DNA from: Chlamydia serpentis
GTDB lineage: Bacteria > Chlamydiota > Chlamydiia > Chlamydiales > Chlamydiaceae
Direction of reading: 5' to 3'
Length of the DNA: 64,000 bases
NCBI RefSeq assembly: GCF_900239945.1
Contig: NZ_LT993738.1
Coordinates: forward strand, 682,001 to 746,000
Within the stretch, counting starts at the first letter, position 1. The number at the start of each line of letters is the position of its first letter. Positions 58,251 to 64,000 of this stretch are shown here, piece by piece. The position numbers and the translations under genes are program-made. The notes under the pieces are model-generated. The model did no database searches, was not told the origin of the DNA, and saw nothing but the letters and a program-made list of their open reading frames with translations.

Positions 58251-58367
58251 GAAGTGAAAGGTTTAAGCAGAAAAACTCCAAACGGAAGAATACCAACTCT
58301 ACTTAGAGGACAGTCCATAAAATCCTCTGCATGCTTTTAGATTTTCAACGCTAAACTGTCGTTCCCT

Positions 58368-59021
58368 ATGCAAAAGCTACTTCATAATATTTGGAAAAAA
58401 TGTTATTCCTTTTCTTTTGCTATTCTCGTTTGTATGCTTTTAGCATCATTTCTATCCGTAAAGATTATTTCTAATATCTACAAACATAATCAAGACAAGC
58501 GTAATAGTATCCTTCTAATCACTAGAGCTGCAGAAGCCGCCGTTTCACAAGGCTTTCTTCCATCTAAATCTGCCTTACTATCATTAGAACAAGCCTATCA
58601 TCTTGGCGGTGAATCTGTGAAGCCGTACGCGGGCTTCTTAGCCTCATGTTTTTATATTCATAATGAGCCTTTACGTGGAGCATATTACGCAGGACTGGCC
58701 TATAATAATAGTCAGGCTCTTCAACTTCCTGACCCTATCCAAGCTTTGCTGAAAGAGATCTCAGAAGCACAAGCAGATCAACTGTATGATGTTGCACTAA
58801 GTAAATCCTATATGCTATTACAGGCCGCTCAAAATTCTCCTGATTATGCGACTTTATCCTTTTTGACTTTACTACGAGTAATAGAACTGAAGGAATTACT
58901 AAATCAAGATGCAAGTCAGGACTTTGAAATATTAAAAAGCTTGCCCCTTTTTCATCAATTTGAACGTATGTATAGCGATGGGGAATGGACATTAAGCAAA
59001 CGTTTTGGCAAAAAAGGATAA
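58368..59021 (+). CDS. Single-pass membrane hypothetical protein
   Basis: A 217-residue protein with a short cytoplasmic start, one membrane segment (about residues 15-36: FSFAILVCMLLASFLSVKII) and a helical, alanine/leucine-rich body (about 45-205) with tetratricopeptide-like spacing (LLSLEQAYHLGG, GAYYAGLAYNNSQAL). I do not recognise the family. It begins a three-gene insertion between parB and sufS that I do not recall from C. trachomatis. Periplasmic scaffold is a guess. Confidence 0.6.
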   Translation: MQKLLHNIWKKCYSFSFAILVCMLLASFLSVKIISNIYKHNQDKRNSILLITRAAEAAVSQGFLPSKSALLSLEQAYHLGGESVKPYAGFLASCFYIHNEPLRGAYYAGLAYNNSQALQLPDPIQALLKEISEAQADQLYDVALSKSYMLLQAAQNSPDYATLSFLTLLRVIELKELLNQDASQDFEILKSLPLFHQFERMYSDGEWTLSKRFGKKG

Positions 59022-59038
59022 AACTTTTAAGGACCTCT

Positions 59039-59179
59039 ATGTCGGAATCTGTAGAAATCGAAGAACTTCCCGAAATATTTCCTGAACAGCCGCCTATCCC
59101 CAATCCAGACGCTCCTCCTAAAATAATCACAGGAACACTAACTCTGTATTTTCAAGAAGATGTAGACCCGACGTATTAA
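59039..59179 (+). CDS. Tiny acidic proline-rich protein, 46 residues
   Basis: The ATG at 59039 has an AAGGA site six bases upstream, which favours it over the longer frame starting at 58985 inside the previous gene. The product (MSESVEIEELPEIFPEQPP...) is acidic and proline-rich, with no signal peptide. It lies between the membrane protein and the deacetylase-like gene. Function unknown. Confidence 0.5.
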   Translation: MSESVEIEELPEIFPEQPPIPNPDAPPKIITGTLTLYFQEDVDPTY

Positions 59180-59186
59180 ACTTTTT

Positions 59187-59966
59187 ATGCTGATAGTCCT
59201 CGCTTTCCGACAGGTTTTTTTCTCTCATTCGCGCTTGCAATTCAATCGTTTAAAAAACTACCTACAACTTCTTAAACAAACTTTTCCTATTATACTCCCA
59301 AGAACCCGCTTAAGAAGAGGCCACTTCCTTATGCTCACGTTTGACTTTGCCTCTTTCGACTTCTATGCAAATGTTTTTCCTTTCCTTCAACAACAAGGCA
59401 TCCCGGCTGTTGTTGGTGTAGCTTCTCGCTATATTCCATCCAATACTGCTCAAAAACTAAACCCCTCCTATCGCTTAAAACCTTCTGAAACCTTAGCTTT
59501 TCAAGATGAAATCTTCTCCAACCATATGCCTTTTTGCTGTCAAAACGAACTTTTAGAAATGGCAGAATCTCCCTATATTCAGTTAGCATCTTCAGGATTC
59601 GCTATTCGAAACCTCTTGCACAATCCTCCCTATCTAACTACAGAAATTTTACTTTCCCGTAATCACTTGGAAAACATAACAGGAGAAAAGCCTGCATCCT
59701 TCCTTTTCCCTTTTGGAAAATCGGATTCTATAAGTCGTAAGCTCGTTGCAGATTACTACCCTTATTCTTTTCTCCTAGGAAATACTATTAATAGAAACTC
59801 TAAAACTCATAATATATACCGGTTAGATATCAAGCCTATGCAATATATCCGCCCAACTCTATTGCAAAGTTCCAGGTATTTGAAAAATTGGATTAAAGAG
59901 AAAAGTAAGCAGCTATATTTAGAAAAATTGGCTAAAAATCAAGCTGAAGGCTCTTCAAATACATGA
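59187..59966 (+). CDS. Degenerate polysaccharide deacetylase-like (NodB fold) protein
   Basis: The 259-residue protein follows the NodB layout: LMLTFDFAS (about 48-56) in place of TFDDG, YANVFPFLQQQGIPAVVGV like the usual P-x-L-x-x-x-G-I-x-A strand, then ELLEMAESPYIQLASSGFAIRNL where active enzymes have G-x-H-[ST]-x-x-H, and SFLFPFGK like the Y-P-x-G motif. The second catalytic Asp and both metal histidines are replaced, so it is probably not a deacetylase. No signal peptide is evident. It follows the tiny gene by seven bases and converges with sufS. Confidence 0.6.
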   Translation: MLIVLAFRQVFFSHSRLQFNRLKNYLQLLKQTFPIILPRTRLRRGHFLMLTFDFASFDFYANVFPFLQQQGIPAVVGVASRYIPSNTAQKLNPSYRLKPSETLAFQDEIFSNHMPFCCQNELLEMAESPYIQLASSGFAIRNLLHNPPYLTTEILLSRNHLENITGEKPASFLFPFGKSDSISRKLVADYYPYSFLLGNTINRNSKTHNIYRLDIKPMQYIRPTLLQSSRYLKNWIKEKSKQLYLEKLAKNQAEGSSNT

Positions 59967-59972
59967 TTCGTC

Positions 59973-61199
59973 TTATCTCTGAATCTTATCCAGAGAATCT
60001 TTTAAGGCGGCTATAAACTGATCTATATCATCTTTATCGTTGTAGACACCTAATGATGCTCTTAAAACGTGGCTTATGCCCCACCGATTCATAGCAGGTT
60101 GTGCACATTGATGACCTGTCCGAACAGAAATGCCCTTTAAATCTAATAGAACACCTAGATCCAAAGGATGTGCTCCCTTGATACTCATGCTCACAAGAGC
60201 ACCTCTAGGCTCATTGATAGAGGGTCCTAAAATCTCTATATTGGGAATCGCAAGTAGTTGCTTATATAGATATGTAGTTAGAGCAGTTTCTCTCTGATAA
60301 ATAAATTCGGCTGTCAACTCGCTAAGATAATCCAAAGCAGCACCTAAACCTAAAACTCCTGCTATATTTGGAGTCCCGGCTTCAAATTTCATAGGTGCGG
60401 GAAGATACTCAGGGTGCTGACTATCATAGATAGCAACCATATCCCCCCCACCTTCTACAGGAGGAAGTTGTTCTAATAAATCCTTCTTTCCATATAAAAC
60501 TCCCGTTCCTGTAGGACCGTAAATCTTATGAGAAGAAAATACATAAAAATCTATATCGCACAGCTGCACATTGATAGGGATATGAGAAGCTCCTTGAGCT
60601 CCATCAACAGCAAGATAAGCTTTGTAGCGATGAACTAAATTAGCAACTTCTTTGAGAGGTTGCACACACCCTGTGACATTATGCACATGAGGAATACTTA
60701 CAAAGTGAGCACCTTCGTTTAACAGTTCTTCTAAATGATGAAGATCTATTAATCCTGAATCGTCTACTCTTATCTTTTTGACTAAGGAGCCTCGGCGTCT
60801 ACAAGCAATCTCCCAAGACAAAACATTAGCATGGTGTTCTGCCTCAGAAACTAAAACAACTCCACCCTTAGGGATCCATAGATCGTTAACAGAAATCGCC
60901 AATAAATTTAACCCGGCGGTTGTCCCCCGAGTAAACACAATTTCATTATCAGAAGCAGCTGATATCCATTTGCGAACTTTTTCCCGAACAGCAGCATATG
61001 CTTCAGTTGCGTTCCTGGAAGAACTATAAATCACTCGATTTACAGTCCCGTAGGATGAGCTATAAAAATTAGAGAGGGTATCTATCACCTGTTGAGGTTT
61101 ATGCGTTGTAGCAGCCGAATCTAAGTAAATAAAAGGTTCGTTTTCTTTTGCTTTAGCAGTAAAAATAGGAAAATCCCCTTTTAACCACCTTTCTCTCAT
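59973..61199 (-). CDS. sufS: Cysteine desulfurase SufS
   Basis: SufS releases sulphur from cysteine for Fe-S cluster assembly. The 408-residue PLP enzyme has [12 protein letters not shown], the PLP lysine in [12 protein letters not shown] and the active cysteine in [16 protein letters not shown] (the SufS short-loop type). It is last in the order sufB-sufC-sufD-sufS, 17 bases after sufD. No sufE or sufU is adjacent. Confidence 0.95.
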   Translation of the reverse strand: MRERWLKGDFPIFTAKAKENEPFIYLDSAATTHKPQQVIDTLSNFYSSSYGTVNRVIYSSSRNATEAYAAVREKVRKWISAASDNEIVFTRGTTAGLNLLAISVNDLWIPKGGVVLVSEAEHHANVLSWEIACRRRGSLVKKIRVDDSGLIDLHHLEELLNEGAHFVSIPHVHNVTGCVQPLKEVANLVHRYKAYLAVDGAQGASHIPINVQLCDIDFYVFSSHKIYGPTGTGVLYGKKDLLEQLPPVEGGGDMVAIYDSQHPEYLPAPMKFEAGTPNIAGVLGLGAALDYLSELTAEFIYQRETALTTYLYKQLLAIPNIEILGPSINEPRGALVSMSIKGAHPLDLGVLLDLKGISVRTGHQCAQPAMNRWGISHVLRASLGVYNDKDDIDQFIAALKDSLDKIQR

Positions 61200-61216
61200 A
61201 ATCCCCCTTATGTTCC

Positions 61217-62464
61217 CTATAAGGCCTGATTTAATTGAAAGGGTGATTCCAAAAATATCTCGGAAGAAGTCCCTTGCCTTAGAAACCCTTGAACTAATTT
61301 TTCTTGAGCTTCTATTTCCGTCATACCGCGAGAACGCATATAAAATATCTGTTGAGGATCCAAAGGCCCTACTGTAGCTCCATGAGATGCCTTCACTTCA
61401 TCTATCTCTATCTCCAAGCGAGGGAAAGTCGACACTTGTGCATCTGGAGTTAACAACAATGTGTCATGTTTCTGATATGCATCTGATAAGATTCCCTGAG
61501 ACGAAATAGAAATCGTTCCCTCAAATAAGAAATGTCCAGAATATAAAACTGACTTAATGTTCTGACGTGATACTGTTGCTTCAGCATCATGATGCATTAA
61601 GTTAGTAACCCAGGTTTTTTTAGGAGATTGGATGACCACATATGACTCTGCTTGTGCCCGTTGCCCTGCTAGATAGTACGTATTATCAAAGGATCCGAAA
61701 CCTTGACAATTTTCAAGAAAATTTTGAGTAATCATACACTTGCCGTCTTCTTCTATTGTCGCAATGTTAGACCAACTCAATCTATCTTGATTAGAATACC
61801 TCGGGACCATAAACAACATAAGCTCTGCCCCTTCTCCAATAAAGAGTTCGGCAGCTCCATTCACTATGGTTGTATTAGATTCATCGCCTTCAAATTCAGA
61901 ATGATGCGATATTTGAATTTGAGCAGAGGCTTGTTGACCCAAAATAATCATGACTTTAGGGGAAAAGATCACTTCCTGATCTAAAACTGTAGCAAAGCTG
62001 ATGTGACGGATAAAAATCGGGTCACTTGTTTGCATCCCTTCGGGAATGTAAATCAATACACCACGACCTTCAGAACACACCGCATTCAAAAATCCTAAAG
62101 GGTGCTTTTTTACATCCAAGTTCTCCATGAAAGGAGAAAACGAGGTTCGAGCTTCGTCTATACCACAAACGATAACCCCTTCAGGTAGCTGTGATAATGA
62201 GGGTTCATATTTTCCATTAATTAAAATACATTCAAAGGCTAACGAATGGTTGTTATGTAACCAATGTTGTTTGATCAACTCTGAAGCCCCAGTCGCAAGA
62301 CTGTAACGATCAGGAGAAAGAGTTAAATCCTGAATCCATGAAAAGCTACTCAACACTTCTTTAGATGAAGACCGCTTACTATATTGAGTATAACAAGCCT
62401 CTGCAGCTTTATGCACAGGAGAACCAGAAGCAATAGAAGAAAATGTTTCTATTGAAACTAACAT
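61217..62464 (-). CDS. sufD: Fe-S assembly protein SufD
   Basis: SufD forms the SufBC2D scaffold with SufB and SufC. I use the ATG at 62464 ([10 protein letters not shown]), one base after the sufC stop and behind a GGAG site, giving 415 residues; a GTG six codons earlier lies inside sufC. The beta-helix core shows [12 protein letters not shown], and the C-terminus has [28 protein letters not shown], the family signature. Confidence 0.94.
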   Translation of the reverse strand: MLVSIETFSSIASGSPVHKAAEACYTQYSKRSSSKEVLSSFSWIQDLTLSPDRYSLATGASELIKQHWLHNNHSLAFECILINGKYEPSLSQLPEGVIVCGIDEARTSFSPFMENLDVKKHPLGFLNAVCSEGRGVLIYIPEGMQTSDPIFIRHISFATVLDQEVIFSPKVMIILGQQASAQIQISHHSEFEGDESNTTIVNGAAELFIGEGAELMLFMVPRYSNQDRLSWSNIATIEEDGKCMITQNFLENCQGFGSFDNTYYLAGQRAQAESYVVIQSPKKTWVTNLMHHDAEATVSRQNIKSVLYSGHFLFEGTISISSQGILSDAYQKHDTLLLTPDAQVSTFPRLEIEIDEVKASHGATVGPLDPQQIFYMRSRGMTEIEAQEKLVQGFLRQGTSSEIFLESPFQLNQAL

Positions 62465-62465
62465 T

Positions 62466-63233
62466 TTATCTCCACGTAACACGCCCGATCACCTCTTGGT
62501 AACTCTTTTCCTCCAACTCCTGCATCAAAGAAACATCTCCCGCAAGAGCTACTCTGCCATCAAGCAAAAGATGAACAAAATCAGGGTTCATAAGATTCCC
62601 TAACTTAGGATTATGAGTCACAATACATAAAGCACTTCTAGGATGTAATTCACGATATCTTTCCAATACCCTGCAAATCAAACGCAAGGCATCTACATCT
62701 AAACCAGAATCAGGTTCATCTAAAAGCACCATTTCAGGTTCTAAAACTAGCATTTGGCAAATCTCATTCCGTTTCCTTTCTCCACCAGAAAAACCCTCAT
62801 TAACATTTCTATCCAAAAATAGATCTACGGTATTGTAATCGTAAGTTTCTAATACTGTGGAAAGGAGAATATTAAACTCATCGATTGAAATATCTTCTTC
62901 CTGATTGGCACGACGACGAGCATTATAAGCATCTCGCAAAAACATCTTATTGTTTACACCAGGAATCTCAGGAGGCGATTGAAAACCAATGAATAATCCT
63001 GATCGAGAACGCTCTTCTGGCAACATAGAAAGCAAATTTTTATCTTGTAATACAATCTTACCTGAAGACACCAATACACTCTCATCTCCAGCCAAAATTT
63101 TAGCCAAGGTAGATTTCCCTGCTCCATTAGGCCCCATAATAACATGCATTGTTCCTGGTTGAATGTGAAGATTAAAATCATCCAAAATCTTTACGTCATT
63201 ACAGCCGGCATGTAAGTGTTCTATTCTTAACAT
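62466..63233 (-). CDS. sufC: Fe-S assembly ATPase SufC
   Basis: SufC is the ABC-type ATPase of the SufBC2D complex. The 255-residue protein has Walker A GPNGAGKS, the signature FSGGERKRNEI and Walker B MVLLDEPDSGLDVDAL, with the SufC-specific IGFQSPPEIPGV stretch. It sits five bases after sufB. Confidence 0.96.
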   Translation of the reverse strand: MLRIEHLHAGCNDVKILDDFNLHIQPGTMHVIMGPNGAGKSTLAKILAGDESVLVSSGKIVLQDKNLLSMLPEERSRSGLFIGFQSPPEIPGVNNKMFLRDAYNARRRANQEEDISIDEFNILLSTVLETYDYNTVDLFLDRNVNEGFSGGERKRNEICQMLVLEPEMVLLDEPDSGLDVDALRLICRVLERYRELHPRSALCIVTHNPKLGNLMNPDFVHLLLDGRVALAGDVSLMQELEEKSYQEVIGRVTWR

Positions 63234-63238
63234 TAAAC

Positions 63239-64000
63239 CTAACCCACGCTATTTTCTAATTTAATTAACAATAACTTAGATGCTTCCTGCGCAAACTCTA
63301 AGGGTAATTGCTCTATAATTTCTCGACAAAAACCATGAATTACCAAGCTTACAGATTCTTCTGGACTTAATCCACGGCTACGCAAGTATAGCAATTGATC
63401 CTCACGCAATTTCGACGTGGTTGCTTCATGTTCGATAGAAGACGTTGCGTTTTCTACTACAATCTTTGGATCAGTATAAGCCCCTGAAGTTTTACCTATT
63501 AACATAGAATCACACTGAGTATAGTTACTACTATAATCAGCCTGTTTCCCTAAGAAAACTAAACTTCTGAATGTGTTTTTAGACTCATCAGAGGAAATCC
63601 CTTTAGATATTACTGTCGATGAAGTATTTTTCCCTAGATGCAACATTTTAGTTCCTGTGTCTGCCTGCATCTTTCCACTCGTAAGAGCTACAGAATAAAA
63701 TTCCCCTAGACTCTCATTCCCCTTTAAAATACAACTAGGATATTTCCAGGTAATTGCAGCTCCAACTTCAACTTGTGACCACGAGATTTTTGAACGATAT
63801 CCCGCACATAAACCCCGTTTAGTTACAAAATTATAAACCCCACCTTTGCCTGTCTTTTTATCTCCGGAATACCAATTTTGAACTGTAGAATATCGTATAA
63901 CAGATTGCTCATGAGCAATTAGCTCAACAACAGCAGCGTGTAATTGATTTGAAGAATACGCTGGTGCTGTACAGCCCTCAAGATAACTCACATAACCACC
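63239..64000 (-). CDS. sufB: Fe-S assembly protein SufB, C-terminal part
   Basis: The frame is open to the window edge, so the N-terminal half lies outside; the GTG at 63991 is internal. The visible ~253 residues hold [39 protein letters not shown] and the late signature [17 protein letters not shown]. It leads the suf operon. Confidence 0.95.
   Translation of the reverse strand, partial: GGYVSYLEGCTAPAYSSNQLHAAVVELIAHEQSVIRYSTVQNWYSGDKKTGKGGVYNFVTKRGLCAGYRSKISWSQVEVGAAITWKYPSCILKGNESLGEFYSVALTSGKMQADTGTKMLHLGKNTSSTVISKGISSDESKNTFRSLVFLGKQADYSSNYTQCDSMLIGKTSGAYTDPKIVVENATSSIEHEATTSKLREDQLLYLRSRGLSPEESVSLVIHGFCREIIEQLPLEFAQEASKLLLIKLENSVG

Larger units (their letters stand above)
57838..58367. 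other. 530-base intergenic stretch upstream of parB
   Basis: It holds a 13-base direct repeat next to parB and a promoter candidate for the gene at 58368. I see no parS-type TGTTTCACGTGAAACA palindrome and no gene. Confidence 0.5.

Noticed and set aside
57838..58367. parS site near parB
   Set aside because: No TGTTTCACGTGAAACA-like palindrome was found by eye in this gap; a genome search would be needed.

Overview
The window is chlamydial. Gene order, gene fusions and family-restricted proteins match the genus Chlamydia: Cap1-like inclusion protein, Mip lipoprotein, UhpC hexose-phosphate carrier, RsbW, and several chlamydia-only hypotheticals. The stretch from mnmG to the rsmB-like (fmu) gene follows the order I know from C. 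trachomatis CT498 to CT553. The next stretch, pgk to sufB, corresponds to CT693 back to CT684, which lies far from CT553 in C. trachomatis. This junction, and the extra genes beside parB, point to the Chlamydophila branch (psittaci/abortus/caviae/felis/pneumoniae-like). I cannot name the species from sequence alone. CT numbers in the entries come from remembered gene order, not from a search. Layout: 1-6000 holds the end of mnmG, lplA, ndk, ruvA, ruvC, two chlamydial hypotheticals, a tRNA-Leu(UAA) and gapA. 6007-18270 is a fused S10-spc-alpha ribosomal operon on the minus strand (rplC to rplQ with secY and rpoA), running into gapA and ending at a clear terminator near 4063-4108. 18562-19542 is the Cap1-like inclusion protein. 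19641-24952 is a thioesterase-lnt-lpxC-fabZ-lpxA-fmt run for lipoproteins, lipid A and initiator tRNA. 25047-32147 carries dnaQ, tsaE, a hypothetical, tRNA-Leu(CAG), trxA, trmL, mip, aspS and hisS. 32895-44581 carries uhpC, dnaE, envelope lipoproteins of BamD and LptE type, rsbW, the D,D-carboxypeptidase gene dacF and an rsmB-like methyltransferase. 44656-51294 is an accessory cluster of five unfamiliar genes between the rsmB-like gene and pgk. It sits where C. trachomatis keeps the secreted effectors TmeA and TmeB. Three members are paralogues sharing an N-terminal INPxGxKxxDDxW-type signature; two also share a C-terminal module. 51652-64000 has pgk, a phosphate transporter with its PhoU-like partner, dppD/dppF, parB, a small lineage-specific insertion, and the suf iron-sulphur cluster operon (sufB running off the end). 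The most interesting part is the 44.6-51.3 kb cluster. The 443-residue protein at 47137-48468 carries two identical 108-bp tandem repeats that encode proline-rich SH3/EVH1-type ligands. Directly after them are a GILK and an RVHW motif, the two docking signals used by eukaryotic protein phosphatase-1 (PP1) partners such as inhibitor-2. Around it I see a truncated paralogue with its own terminator, a decayed copy of the neighbouring gene that betrays duplication of a two-gene module, and an AT-only hairpin shared by the 5' leaders of all three paralogues. Together these describe a recombining, probably type III-secreted effector locus; function is inference from motifs.
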